This document shows positions 1 through 9,850 of a stretch of 28,811 nt of DNA, in pieces. The notes below the pieces were generated by a model that was given only the letters and a program-made list of their open reading frames with translations, did not search any database and was not told where the DNA came from. The DNA is taken from contig WELA01012868.1 of NCBI GenBank assembly GCA_009602735.1, positions 365,839 to 394,649 of the forward strand. Reading direction: 5' to 3'. Origin of the DNA: Mesotaenium endlicherianum. Lineage: Eukaryota; Streptophyta; Zygnematophyceae; Zygnematales; Mesotaeniaceae. The position numbers were made by a program, and so were the translations under genes. Position 1 is the first letter of the stretch. Every line of letters starts with the position of its first letter.

Positions 1-31
1 GGGGGGGGAGGGGGGGGAGAAGCGCGCGCAC

Positions 32-1275
32 CCTCTGCTGGCGCTTCTCGTGGCCGATGATGAAGCGGCCCTGCACCAGCACGTGGTTGGTGTGGATCAC
101 CACGTCGCGCACGGTGCCGACGTCCCAGATCTTGAGCACCCCCGTGATGTTCAGGAAGGAGAGCACCAGGGGCTTCTGCGCAGGCGAGCAAACGAGCAAA
201 CGCACAGAGCAAGCAACCGGGTGAGCGAGCACACGAGGACAACATGAAACAAGGAGACGAAGAAACAGGCATGCAAGGAAGCAGATTGAACAAGCGCAAG
301 CGCAATTGATGTAGCATCCGAACATGAAGAGAAACTAGCAAACAAGCAAACACGCGAGCAAACAAGTAGTGGAAGAACCGATAGGAGCCAACGGCAAGGA
401 GCCACAGAGAGAGAGGGAGAGAGAGAGCTCCATGCAGTGCAGCCTGCACAGCCCCACGACAGCTGGCGCCACCATGGGGGGAGGCAGACAGCAAGGCAGA
501 ACGGTCCACGCGCACGCTCATGCATGCGTAGCCTTGTCAGTGAGGCTGACCAGCAGTTAGCTGCCAGGTGGCGGCCGCCTAATGCCAAGCAGTGTATACA
601 GAATGTCAGCAACGGGGGAGGCGGGCGCTGACGTGCGCGCGTGCGCTTACCCTGGCTGTGTGAGGAATGTCGAAAAGAACGTTCTGCCCACAGGCGATCG
701 TGGCGACTGCTCCGATGCCCTGGCCGACTCCTGCAAGAAATCGCACACCACATCCCAGATGACCCCATCCCCGTCAGATCCCAAAGACTTCTCGTAGCGC
801 AGCACGGGCCTCCTCGATCCCACGAGACGCTCCACGTGTCGTAACAGCATGCATCGGAGAGAGCCACACGTGCGAGCATTTGAGCACGCGGCCTGGCCGT
901 GCATGTGGATGTAACAGAGGAGGTGCAGCTCGAGCAGCATCAGCGAAAGAAAGAGAGCATCGATTCAGGCAGGCGGGCAGGCGGGCAGGTGCCAGCGGAG
1001 CCAGCGGGGCCAGGGGGCAGCGGGGCCACACCTGGCACGATGCGGTTGGGCCACGTGCTGGGGCTGCTCCACTTCTGCCACTTCCTGGGCTCCGCATCGT
1101 TCTTAGGGACAGCTCTGGGGCAGATGCTCCCCGAGGGCTTGGCTATGGGGACCTTGGGGAAGGTCTCCTCGGACGCGTGCGCCATTTGTGGAGCCAGGAG
1201 CAGATGCAGCGTCACCAAGAGGGCCGCCCAGCTGGCAGTCACGAGGAAGCGTCCGCTGCCCTTGATCTGTGCCAT
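32..1275 (-). CDS. Secreted G8-domain protein, first three exons (3' end beyond window)
   Basis: Reconstructed by splicing. Exon 1 is 1275-1032, exon 2 is 730-651 and exon 3 is 175-32. Donors are CCAG|GTGTGG, CAGG|GTAAGC and GAGG|GTGCGC; acceptors are TTTCTTGCAG and CTGCGCAG. Phases agree exactly (81 codons plus 1 nt, then 80 nt, then 144 nt), giving 156 residues with no stop. Residues 1-34 form a signal peptide: Lys/Arg-containing n-region, hydrophobic core AALLVTLHLLL, then a likely cleavage after AHA. From about residue 69 the protein reads like a G8 domain: WSSPSTWP, then VPGVGQG, then a NVLFDIP strand, then LNITGVLKIWD and VLVQGRFIIGHE, matching the family order (WSDPxTWP, VPxxGDxVxI, VxLD, LxIxGxL, ILVxGxxxIG). 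G8 domains occur in extracellular or membrane proteins such as PKHD1, TMEM2 and CEMIP. The start at 1275 was chosen because the signal peptide begins there. The rest of the protein and its function are unknown. Both introns are GC-rich. Confidence 0.8.
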
Positions 1276-2027
1276 TGTGGGGACAGGCTGCCTCCTCCTC
1301 CCGTGGGCTATCTGCCTGCTGGGGAGGTGCATGCGATTGCGCGTTCTGCTAGCCTGGCGCTCCTGACCCCTGCCTCTGTCTCTGTTCACACCTGAATGCT
1401 CTGCTCTGCTGTCTATTGCACTCCCTGTGTTTGGCTGCCTGCAACCATGCACGTGGAACAGATGTCGACGTCAGATGCACGTCGAGCTAGACATGATAGA
1501 TTGCTGTTAGTCCAGATGATGCAGTGATACAAGAAAGATAGTGACCGAAAAGGACATGAAAAAGAAAAGAAAAGCCGGCGCTACGCATGGAAGTAGACAG
1601 CAGTATGTCTTTCACGCTATGGGATGACACAGTGGAGAATGTTGGAGAAAGACAAAATGTGTGATGCATCAACGGGGATATCATGTGCCATAGATGCAGT
1701 CCTTGAAGCTTCAGCAGTGGTGCCATGATCAACATAGCACGAGCGTCAGCGCCTACGAGCATCCGCAGACTCTAGTTTCTGCTCATCGAGAGAGTGCTGC
1801 CTTCACTACTTGCAGTATGCCCAACCAAACGAAGTTTTACTTCGACTGAATATCCGCATTTGAAGCATCCCAGCAAGCTCTAGCTACCGCACTAGTGATA
1901 GAAGATCCAGGAAAACTGCAGTCAGGCATGGAATTCTTCAGAACATTTCTCGCGTTCCTACATCGCAATTGGCATAATAGGCATGCATCATCGAACGAGA
2001 AGTAGAATCTACCTTTTTTTGTCAGAC

Positions 2028-2066
2028 TGCCAAGCTCGCTTGCCAAGCTCGCTTGCCAAGCTCGTC
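2028..2066. repeat. 13-bp tandem repeat, three units
   Basis: TGCCAAGCTCGCT occurs at 2028, 2041 and 2054; the last unit ends TC instead of CT. It is a simple minisatellite with no visible function. Confidence 0.85.
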
Positions 2067-3175
2067 CTTCGATAACTAGTACGAAATAAGCTTGCCCCTA
2101 CATGTACAGCTTCTTATGTCAATGAAGAAGTCACAGAGCAGACAACGCGTTTGCTCGAGGCCTAGTCCCTGAATCACTAAAGTTGTCCAGCTACCGACTC
2201 TTTACTACTGATGGTTGTGGTCACGATTTCTCCCGTCTTATGCCATGGGTTTTTGGCTACGTATTGACTGCAATCATACAGAACTTCCAAGCATTTTGCG
2301 ACTGTAATGCAGCAGACAGAGCGTCTGGCTGGCTTTTCCCAGGCTTTTCCACTTCAGATGTGCCTGTCCCTTTTTGAAGGTGTACACGCGTTCATGTACA
2401 CCACTAGCCACCAACAGTCCAAATGACAAACTCTGCAGTTCATACCAGTTCATTCCCAACAGCGCCGTATCGTCTCGCTGCCAGCTTGCGTAATGTGCCA
2501 AAACCAACGACAGACAATTGTCGGTACCTTCGTCATTGATGCAAACACCTGCATGCACCTTGTGCTCATGAAAACCTACATATGATAGAACGTGATTACG
2601 AAAAAGCCAATAATTGCAATTTAACTAGGTCTCAGGTGATCGCAGCAGGCACAAGGGACGGCAGAAGTCAGCACTCAGGAGGATTCACACGTTTTGTCAG
2701 GACCAGTCTGATGTGATCTGGGACCCGAAAGATTACACATAAATGCAAAATAGTGCACTCTGCGTATCGATCTCGACTGGGGCTGGTTTGAAACTCGTGA
2801 CTCAGGTGTCGTGACACGATAAAAAATTGTCAACTAGTTTTGGCAAGTAGCCACTATACCGACAGAATATTTGCAGGGTTTGCCGTCGATGAAGACAATA
2901 GCCGTGCTATCGTCACTTTCGAAGGGCCTCCATGGGCCTCCATGTTCATCGGGATTCGGACGGCTTTTGAGGGCCTCACCAGCCGATGGTACCCAACAAA
3001 CATTAGTGCGAGTGGCACGGTGGCACCCAATCGACTCCATTCATAACAAGTACGTTCCATGTGGCCGGGACTTGGGACCGTGGCGGACGAAACTTGCGAG
3101 TGCGGAGTGCGCACACATGTTGCACTGGGGGGTTGCACTTGCTTTGGTCACTTGGGCTGCCTTTCGTACTATTAT

Positions 3176-3267
3176 TTGGTACTCTTGGAGTCTGGACTCT
3201 GACCAGTCTGGACTTCGGAGTTTGGACTCTGGACTCTCTGTGACTCCGGAGTCTGGAGTCTAGACTC
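3176..3267. repeat. Degenerate GAGTC/GACTC repeat tract
   Basis: The tract is built of GGAGTCTGGACTC-like words. Because GAGTC and GACTC are complementary it forms perfect palindromes: GACTCCGGAGTC at 3242-3253 and GAGTCTAGACTC at 3256-3267. It is probably a simple-sequence region that can fold into hairpins. Confidence 0.7.
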
Positions 3268-3320
3268 GACGCAGGAGACCCTGGGAGTGGAGATTGGTGA
3301 GCGTGGTGGAGCGAAGGAAG

Positions 3321-3360
3321 AACGAGATTTAACGCAGTTTAACGCAGTTTAACGCCACCC
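3321..3360. repeat. 10-bp tandem repeat (AACGCAGTTT-like)
   Basis: Four units with a 10-bp period: two exact AACGCAGTTT units at 3331 and 3341, flanked by AACGAGATTT and AACGCCACCC. Further AACG words follow to about 3390. Confidence 0.75.
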
Positions 3361-3483
3361 AACGTGAACTGAACGAGAACAAACGAGGGGAAGCTTGGAA
3401 CACACGTCATTGCTTGTCAAAGCTGCTTCCAAGGTTGACCACGTTGACTTATCGACTTGTTTTGAAATCAGCATGCGGCAAGC

Positions 3484-3513
3484 GCCTGGAACTGCCTGGA
3501 ACTGCCTGGAACC
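3484..3513. repeat. 10-bp tandem repeat (ACTGCCTGGA)
   Basis: Two exact ACTGCCTGGA units (3491-3510) sit within a partial third on the left and a decayed unit on the right. Confidence 0.75.
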
Positions 3514-3598
3514 TACCCTAGATCATTCCTGGTTGTAGACATCGTTGTAAGTTCCAGACCCCTGGATTCATAACTTTTTGGGTATTATTTTTCATTTT

Positions 3599-3739
3599 GG
3601 ATGTTGTAAAACCCGACCAAAAACAGAAGGATGTCTAAAACAACGCAGTTCGTTCAAAGCGGATGTCACATAAAACCCGGCAATTCTTGATTTGGATGCC
3701 AAGGAAATCCAGTGATTATATGTCGGATGTTTTTTTTCC
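3599..3739. repeat. Cluster of GGATGT...AAAACCC motifs, left of the hAT gene
   Basis: Motifs starting GGATG and ending in A-rich plus CC occur at 3599-3614, 3629-3641, 3661-3678, 3694-3710 and 3725-3739. The best is GGATGTCACATAAAACCC at 3661. Very similar motifs recur right of the transposase gene (14823-14892). The paired placement suggests subterminal repeats of the hAT element, but they are in direct orientation and I could not find the true terminal inverted repeat. Confidence 0.45.
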
Positions 3740-3755
3740 ACAGGGCTAAGGGTAC

Positions 3756-3769
3756 GGGGCCCGGGCCCC
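3756..3769. repeat. GC-rich perfect palindrome in a hAT-terminus-like segment
   Basis: GGGGCCCGGGCCCC is a perfect 14-bp palindrome inside a GC-rich run starting CAGGGCTAAGG at 3741. The CAGGG start resembles many hAT termini, but no inverted partner was found after the transposase gene, so no element end is claimed. Confidence 0.4.
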
Positions 3770-4020
3770 CGGGGCTAGGCCCTAGGGGCCACGGGCCACG
3801 GCCTACAGGCCACAGCCTACGACACGGCATTGCATCGTCAGTGCCACTCAGTGGTCCACGGATCGCCGACGACTCGAGAGAATTCAAAAGTTGGAATGCC
3901 GTACACTGGCCTCCCTTTCACCCTCGTCGCCGGCAGTAGGTCCCCGTACAACCTGCAAACCCCTGGGCCCTACTTTGATTTTACGAAGGCAAAACCCTTC
4001 TTTCAAATAGACTTCAACGG

Positions 4021-4085
4021 ACGCTGAAACCTGAGACTAAAACTGAGACTAAAACTGAACCTGAAAATGAGACTCTAAACTGACA
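4021..4085. repeat. Degenerate CTGAGACTAAAA repeats
   Basis: CTGAGACTAAAA-like words of about 12 bp repeat around 4031-4054 and then decay to 4085. The tract lies in the presumed 5' leader of the hAT transposase gene. Confidence 0.6.
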
Positions 4086-5185
4086 CTTAATTTGAAGAAC
4101 AAGGAGGTTAGCTCTAGGGCTCTTATTGTGTGCTGTAATTTATTGTTAATGCATTACCATTTAAAACTTTAAGTATACTTCAAATATACACCACTAGCCT
4201 CTTGTTTATTTCTATTTTGGAGGAATGAGGCATAGCATTTATAATCTTTGAAGCTTTCAAAAGGGGCGGATTTGCACATATTTGCACGAGGTGAAGTATT
4301 GGTACTTCTATTATGTGCTACTTGTGCTCATTTCTATTCTTGTTACTTCACATTAAAAATTCAGTCTCTACAATGTGGACATACAGCCTAACTTGTGTTT
4401 CTTGTCCTTGTGTGTGCAGGCATAAACATGACTATTGGAAGGCCTACTAAGAAAGCAAGAAGAAGTCAGAGTAAATTAACTTTCTTCTTGATATCTAGCA
4501 AGCCAGTCGTTGAAGGAGATGAGATTCTTGTGGAAAATGAGGGACGTGCAAGTGTTGCACAAGGGTGTGAGGGTGCGGAGGAAGTATTAAGTGCTGAAAC
4601 AGGGTCCACCAATATGGAAAGAACAGGGGAAGAGTCTACAAATGTGTATAAGAGCTCATGGGAGACTAAGTTTCTTTGGTTAGAGAAGGACGCTGGCCCA
4701 CGTGGGCCAATGAGGTGTTCATGGTGTACGAAGGCAAAGATATCAAGCACACTTGGGCATGGGGGCAAGGGTTCTTTCACTTATCAGCATAGTGTTCTTG
4801 ATAAGCATAACAAGAGCAGCAAGCACAAGGAGGCTGGTAGAAAAATGAAGATTATGGAAGATGCCGCCCTAGGTCGTCAACCGGTGGTAGAAGCTATTGG
4901 GAGACTCTCGGATTCCATGCGGTTGAAGATGATGAAGCAGATTAAGCTCTTCTGGTTTATAGTTGAGAACAATTTGCCCTTGAGTATCTACCCAAAGTTG
5001 TGTGAGCTAGACAGATCCTTGGCAGACAAAGATGTGAGAGCTGCTCCCAAAGGCTACTCTACGCATGAGACGGAGTATGCCTTCCACAAGTTTCAAGTCG
5101 CAAGCGATTCCGTACTTAGGGAGGGGCTCGATTCAGAAGCACAGGCAGCACCCTGTTATGCACTCATGATAGATGAGAGTACAGA

Positions 5186-5190
5186 CAAAG
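5186..5190. repeat. Target-site duplication, left (element 1)
   Basis: CAAAG immediately before the TG terminus at 5191. It matches CAGAG at 12060-12064 with one mismatch, and the host frame joins across the two. Confidence 0.7.
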
Positions 5191-5208
5191 TGAAATGAAT
5201 CGACTTAC

Positions 5209-5773
5209 CAAGTGAATCTCCCACTATTCCCGGTATGGGGACCGGCTTGTCCTCTGAATCATCTGCGAGATACCGGGCCTGCTCTGCTGTATAGCCCACC
5301 ATCTTAGCATAATCTTCGTAAAGGACCACGCCGGTGTGTGTCTCGATGTACCTGTCCAGTGCTGTAGCTCCTTCCTTCTGTAGCAGTGTTGTCTGTTCCA
5401 GCCTGTTGATCTCCTGGGCTGCCAGCAATGCTTCCTTCAGGTTATCAAAGTTTTGGCCACCCACCACAGTATACCTGTAAGTGGCCAAGCTCTTCTGTCT
5501 GTCCGCTTCAATCTTTTTTCTTTTCTCCTCTTCTGCCGCTGCCGCTTCTTCTTGCTGTTTCTTCTGTCTCTCCTCCTCAGCCTTCCTGAGGTTTTCCGCT
5601 TCCTGATCCTTCTTCCTCTGTGCCTCTTCTGCCGCCTCTTGTTGTTTGCGGACCCTTTCTTGTTCTCTCCTGGTGAGGGACGTCGCCGCCAGCTCCTTCT
5701 GGTATTGCTCCATTGTCCTCCTGGCTTCTTCTGCCTTGCGCTTTCTGTCCTCCTTTTGTGTGGTGGGCGCCAT
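5209..5773 (-). CDS. Coiled-coil ORF at the 3' end of element 1, probably one exon
   Basis: About 188 codons from ATG at 5773. The first ~110 residues are very rich in E, K, Q, R and A (for example REQERVRKQQEAAEEAQRKK), which predicts a long coiled coil. A compact, less charged part follows (TYRYTVVGGQNFDNLKEALLAA, ETHTGVVLYEDYAKMVGYTA). The ATG is one base after a strong splice acceptor with a perfect TACTAAC branch sequence (5798-5804), and the open frame meets a donor CTTG|GTAAGT at 5209/5208. If unspliced, the frame runs on into antisense host sequence to 5156. It has no zinc knuckle, membrane segment or enzyme motif. It could be an accessory or gag-like exon of the element, or a captured host exon. 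The family is not recognised. Confidence 0.55.
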
Positions 5774-5774
5774 C

Positions 5775-5804
5775 CTGCACATGTAACCAGGGCACAAGTT
5801 AGTA
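5775..5804 (-). other. Splice acceptor with TACTAAC branch site before the coiled-coil ORF
   Basis: On the minus strand TACTAAC (5804-5798) is followed by a pyrimidine-containing stretch and GTGCAG (5780-5775), then G-ATG. The branch-to-AG distance is typical, at about 24 nt. Each LTR end carries a TTG|GTAAGT donor, so a U5-to-here splice is possible. Confidence 0.6.
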
Positions 5805-5970
5805 GGATATGGACCTTTGTCATAGGGATTGCAGGAAGTATGTTAGTATTTAGTATAGTGGCTTCGCTGCTGTTTACCTTACAGGATGATTGCTAAAAGT
5901 TGACGTAGTTGCGATGCGCTACACATAAACGTATGAGTGTGTTTTTATCGCTCTCGCTCACTAACTGTCA

Positions 5971-5985
5971 TATATTTTCCCCTCC
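5971..5985 (-). other. Polypurine-like tract of element 1
   Basis: GGAGGGGAAAATATA on the minus strand lies directly before TGACAG at 5970. It could prime plus-strand synthesis and would then define a left LTR of 780 bp (5970-5191). The ATATA end is atypical for a polypurine tract. Confidence 0.4.
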
Positions 5986-6040
5986 AACTTAAATGGAGAC
6001 AGGACCGCCTGTCACCTTCCCGTGTCAACTGAAATGACAG

Positions 6041-9000
6041 TTATGGAGGGACTCCAGCGGCCCGAAGGTGGAACCGTGTCAACGCCCCTTTGGCATTGGT
6101 CAAGTGGTCCTTAAACTCCCAAGTGTCCCCAGAGGCATCGTAACCCTTCCATCGAATGAGGTATTTCATGACATATTTAGACGATCGACGGACCGAGCGA
6201 GCGTCTAAAATCTCATCGACCTCATATTCCTCAGGGTCGCCGTCCCGGACAGCGGGGACCGGTCCCGGTTGGACAGGGAACCGACCTGTGAACAGTGTAT
6301 CACCTTTGATGTACGGTTCCAGGAAGGAGACATTAAAGACCGGGTGCCCCTTGTATTCAGCTGACATGTTCAGTTTGTAAGCATTCTGACCGACACGACG
6401 GACCACCGAATATGGACCGACCCAGACAGGGCCAAGCTTTTTCTTGACCACACCAGGGAGGTACAGGTGCTGAGAATGCAGTTTGACTAAATCCCCCTTG
6501 GAAAATGTCAGTTCCCGACGGTGTTGATTAGCGTATTTTTGTTGGTTTTCTTGGGCCGTGTGCAAGTTTCGTTGGACTTCTGACAGGGTGTCAGCAAACT
6601 CCTGAGTTAACTGGAGGGAGACCGGGTTGTCAATCCCTTCAGGGTGAGTTAAAGATTCCCCTAGCACATCTAAAGGAGACTTAGGGACTCTACCCAGGCT
6701 GAGTTCAAAAGGAGTCTTGCCCGTTGACGCGTGCACCGCACTGTTGACCGCAAACTGAATTTGAGGCAACAGGTCATCCCAATTATCTTGTTTTTGGTTA
6801 ATATATGCTCTCAGCACCTCCTGCAGAACTCGGTTAGTTCTTTCAGTCTGCCCATCAGTCTGAGGGTGGTTTGCTGTGCTGAGCAGCTGTTTGACTCCCA
6901 TTAACCCCATTAAAGCTCTCCAGAACTTAGAGGTGAATTTTGAGTCTCTGTCTGAGATGATATTAGAAGGGAGCCCATGTTGGCATACTACATGGTTGTA
7001 AAACTGTCTCGCTGTTTCGAGTGCAGTCACTTTGACAGTTGTGGGGATAAAAATGACCATTTTTGTCAGTTTATCCACGACTACCAGTATTGAATCATGC
7101 CCGTTGGCAGTTCTTGGTAGTGAGACCACCCAGTCCATGGATATAGTTTCCCAGCGTCCCGCTGGGATGGGTAGCGGTTGCAAGAGACCTCCGGGTGGTG
7201 TGTGCCGAGACTTATTTCTCTGACACTGGTCACAGGACTTGACATATTTCAAGACCTCCCGGGGTAACCCCTCCCAATGATAATGTTTTGCCAGTTTGCC
7301 AACAGTTTTGGCCTGCCCCAAATGTCCACCCAGGAGACTGTCATGAGCTTGACTCAGTAAGAGAGACCTTATTTCCAAGTTATTAGGAATGACCAGCTTC
7401 AGCCTGCCTGAAGTGGTTTCAGTCACCCAGACCCCTCCCTTGAGCTTATACCCGAGTGCAGTAGCACGACACACACCAGTAGTGGGGCTGGGCTCAAATG
7501 TTGGGTCAGAAAGGTAGGCTTTCCTAAGTTGTTCAAGGAAGGACTTTTTCACCTTTAGTGAAGTGAGTGCACACAGGACTTTATCTACAGCATGCTGACT
7601 AAAGTTCCTTTCTTGCAAGTCAGGTCTTCTAGAGAGTGCATCAGCAGGATTCAACTTCCCTGGTTTGTAGTCGATCTGGACTTGGAACTGCTCCAGCATC
7701 TGGCTCCAGCGGTTCTCCCTCCTCGACAGCTTGGACTTCTTCTGAAAGTGGGTCAGAGCTAGATGATCTGTAATCACCTTAAAAGCTTTACCATGTAAGT
7801 ATGCTCTCCACTGTTTGAGTACATGAATGATAGCTAGCAGCTCTTTATCATGCACTGAGTAATTAATCTCCGCTGGATTAAATTTCATAGACTCATACAA
7901 CACAGGATGCCACTCCTGCCGTACCTTACCATCCTTTGTGGTTTTGTCAGCAGGCTGCAACAAAATAGCACCCATGGCAAAATCAGAGGCATCAGTAACC
8001 ACCTGCACCGGTTTGCTGGGGTCATACACGGCTAGCACTGGGGCAGAACAAAGGGCATCTTTAAGGGTCTGGAAGGCAGCCTGCTGCTCTTCCCCCCACA
8101 CATACCCGATGTCTTTCTTAGTAAGGTCAGTCAGTTTACTGGCCTTTGTGGAATAATTCTCAATAAATCTCCTATAGTAGTTAGCCAACCCGAGGAAGGA
8201 TCTAACTTCAGAGACAGACTGTGGTACTGGCCAGTCCCTTATGGTCTGGACTTTCTTAGGATCCACACTGATGCCCTCTTTACTGACAACGTGGCCTAAG
8301 AATTCAATACTTTCCTTAAAGAAATCACACTTGCTCATTTTAGCATACAAGTGATTTTTCCGCAGAGTGTCCAGCACTTTCTTTAAGTGTTCAGTGTGCT
8401 GAGCTTCATCTTTAGAGAAAATTAAAATATCATCCAGGAAAACTTGCACAAACTTATCCAAATAAGGTCTGAAAATGTCATTCATAGCACCCATAAAGGT
8501 AGCAGGAGCATTAGTCAGTCCAAATGGCATCACGTTGAACTCATAGTGTCCATAACGTGTGCGGAAAGCAGTCTTGTGTTCATCCCCCTCAGCAATTCTG
8601 ATTTGATGATAACCACTCTTGAGATCTATCTTACTGAACACCTTAGCGCCAGACAGGGTATCAAGCAAGTCCTCGATTCTGGGTAAAGCATACTTGTTCT
8701 TTACTGTAATTCTGTTCAGGGCTCTGTAATCCACACACATCCGCATACTGCCATCCTTTTTCTTAACAAATAGGATAGGTGCGCCGTACGGTGATTTACT
8801 GGGAGAAATGTAACCATTTTCCTCCAGCTCTGCAATCTGTGTTTTCAACTCCTCGCTCTCCAAATAAGACAAGCCATAAGTGCGTTGCCAGGGTGGCTGG
8901 CTACCAGGTAATAGATCAATCCTATGATCTACTTCCCTTTTAGGGGGTAGTCCTGGAGGCATGTTAAACACATCAGTGTACTGAGCAACAATTTTTGCAG

Positions 9001-9757
9001 CAGTAGGGTGCTCCGGAGGGCTTACCTTTTTCTCAACCACTTCTTCAGGTTGAGGAGGTACCTCTCTTAGCAGCAGACAGAACATTCTGTCTTCCTTCTG
9101 GTTCCAGCTTTTGACGAACTCCATTGCATTCAGCAACTTGCATCCTTCTGGAAGCCTCTTCTTTTCCTTCATTTGCCATCCACACAGGACAAGAGGAAGA
9201 GCACTGGTGGGTGCCAAGTCAGTCTGCCCATCACTGGCTCCTCTCACTTTAACTGTACCTCTGCTCCAACACACTTCAGCTTGATGTCTATTAAGCCAGG
9301 ACCTGCCTAGCACGAGATCATAAAAGCCAGTGTTGAGTACCTCAAATGTAAGCGTTTCAGTTAGAACTGCAATGCCAGAACCTAACTGGACCTCAATAGG
9401 CTTGGTTATAACTCCTCCCGGGATACTTGAGGCATCTCCAAGGAATATTTTTCTATTCCCTTGGGTGACAGTAGGCAGCCTTAGCCGCTTAACTAAGTCC
9501 TTGTGAATAAAAGTATGTGACGCCCCTCCGTCAACAAATGCCCTCACCTTCCTACCTGCAATCATGCAATGCAGTAGGATAGGGGGGACTGTCTTTTCCT
9601 GACTTTCGCATTGTTCTCCTGACGTAGCAAAGAAATGTTGGACATCAGGTGGAACAAGAGCATCCAGAGTGTGCACTCTCTGGACGTCTATATTACTGAT
9701 GGTCTCCTTTATCTGTTTGTCAGGCATGCATAGTGAATCCAGTTCAGCAGGACCCAT
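6041..9757 (-). CDS. pol: Pol polyprotein, element 1 (protease-RT-RNase H-integrase-chromodomain)
   Basis: 1238 residues from the first Met. Aspartic protease [10 protein letters not shown] is at about 75-84. Reverse transcriptase has VDYRALN at about 342-348 and the catalytic FLDDILIFS at 440-448. RNase H has VVTDAS near 586-591, then a DKELLAI segment and ITDH. Integrase has the zinc-binding H/H...CxxC region at 804-845 (SCDQC) and the DDE residues D875, D936 and E972 ([11 protein letters not shown]). A GPY/F module is near 1109-1116 and a chromodomain near 1178-1225 ([16 protein letters not shown]). This order (RT-RNH-IN-chromo) defines a Ty3/gypsy chromovirus. The frame is open for 31 codons upstream of the first Met, back to a slippery heptamer in gag, so it is most likely made as Gag-Pol by -1 frameshifting. 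No internal stop is seen. Confidence 0.93.
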   Translation of the reverse strand: MGPAELDSLCMPDKQIKETISNIDVQRVHTLDALVPPDVQHFFATSGEQCESQEKTVPPILLHCMIAGRKVRAFVDGGASHTFIHKDLVKRLRLPTVTQGNRKIFLGDASSIPGGVITKPIEVQLGSGIAVLTETLTFEVLNTGFYDLVLGRSWLNRHQAEVCWSRGTVKVRGASDGQTDLAPTSALPLVLCGWQMKEKKRLPEGCKLLNAMEFVKSWNQKEDRMFCLLLREVPPQPEEVVEKKVSPPEHPTAAKIVAQYTDVFNMPPGLPPKREVDHRIDLLPGSQPPWQRTYGLSYLESEELKTQIAELEENGYISPSKSPYGAPILFVKKKDGSMRMCVDYRALNRITVKNKYALPRIEDLLDTLSGAKVFSKIDLKSGYHQIRIAEGDEHKTAFRTRYGHYEFNVMPFGLTNAPATFMGAMNDIFRPYLDKFVQVFLDDILIFSKDEAQHTEHLKKVLDTLRKNHLYAKMSKCDFFKESIEFLGHVVSKEGISVDPKKVQTIRDWPVPQSVSEVRSFLGLANYYRRFIENYSTKASKLTDLTKKDIGYVWGEEQQAAFQTLKDALCSAPVLAVYDPSKPVQVVTDASDFAMGAILLQPADKTTKDGKVRQEWHPVLYESMKFNPAEINYSVHDKELLAIIHVLKQWRAYLHGKAFKVITDHLALTHFQKKSKLSRRENRWSQMLEQFQVQIDYKPGKLNPADALSRRPDLQERNFSQHAVDKVLCALTSLKVKKSFLEQLRKAYLSDPTFEPSPTTGVCRATALGYKLKGGVWVTETTSGRLKLVIPNNLEIRSLLLSQAHDSLLGGHLGQAKTVGKLAKHYHWEGLPREVLKYVKSCDQCQRNKSRHTPPGGLLQPLPIPAGRWETISMDWVVSLPRTANGHDSILVVVDKLTKMVIFIPTTVKVTALETARQFYNHVVCQHGLPSNIISDRDSKFTSKFWRALMGLMGVKQLLSTANHPQTDGQTERTNRVLQEVLRAYINQKQDNWDDLLPQIQFAVNSAVHASTGKTPFELSLGRVPKSPLDVLGESLTHPEGIDNPVSLQLTQEFADTLSEVQRNLHTAQENQQKYANQHRRELTFSKGDLVKLHSQHLYLPGVVKKKLGPVWVGPYSVVRRVGQNAYKLNMSAEYKGHPVFNVSFLEPYIKGDTLFTGRFPVQPGPVPAVRDGDPEEYEVDEILDARSVRRSSKYVMKYLIRWKGYDASGDTWEFKDHLTNAKGALTRFHLRAAGVPP

Positions 9758-9808
9758 AATACCTGCTACGAGGGCAGCTAGTGACGACTCACTATCTCTA
9801 GCATCCTC

Positions 9809-9850
9809 ACAGTCAGTAGACTGGATTACTGACTGTTGCTGTCTTTTAAA
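9809..9850 (-). promoter_or_regulatory. Programmed -1 frameshift signal, element 1 gag/pol
   Basis: On the minus strand the heptamer T TTA AAA (9850-9844) is in the gag frame as X XXY YYZ. A 7-nt spacer follows, then a perfect 10-bp stem: ACAGTCAGTA (9836-9827) pairs with TACTGACTGT (9818-9809) around an 8-nt loop. The gag stop TAA (9828-9826) lies in the hairpin. Slipping back one base enters the open pol frame. The structure was found by hand; frameshift efficiency is unknown. Confidence 0.8.

Larger units (their letters stand above)
1276..3590. other. Region without a convincing gene
   Basis: This stretch would hold the promoter and 5' UTR of the G8 gene next to 1275, but I see no clear TATA box. 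Short open frames exist on both strands (for example minus 2558-2274, 94 codons, and overlapping frames on both strands at 2834-3046). None has a recognisable motif, splice support or a repeat parent. Several short tandem repeats lie at its right side and are listed separately. Confidence 0.5.

Noticed and set aside
50-1395. Plus-strand and other-frame ORFs over the G8 gene
   Set aside because: They have no recognisable motif, and they lie antisense or out of frame to exons with perfect splice phase.
2274-2558. 94-codon minus-strand ORF
   Set aside because: No motif, no splice context and a random-like composition. It may be chance.
2834-3046. Open frames on both strands at the same place
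   Set aside because: Two opposite frames of similar length without motifs; neither could be preferred.
3741-3800. CAGGG-starting GC-rich sequence as the hAT terminus
   Set aside because: No inverted partner and no 8-bp duplication found at the right side.
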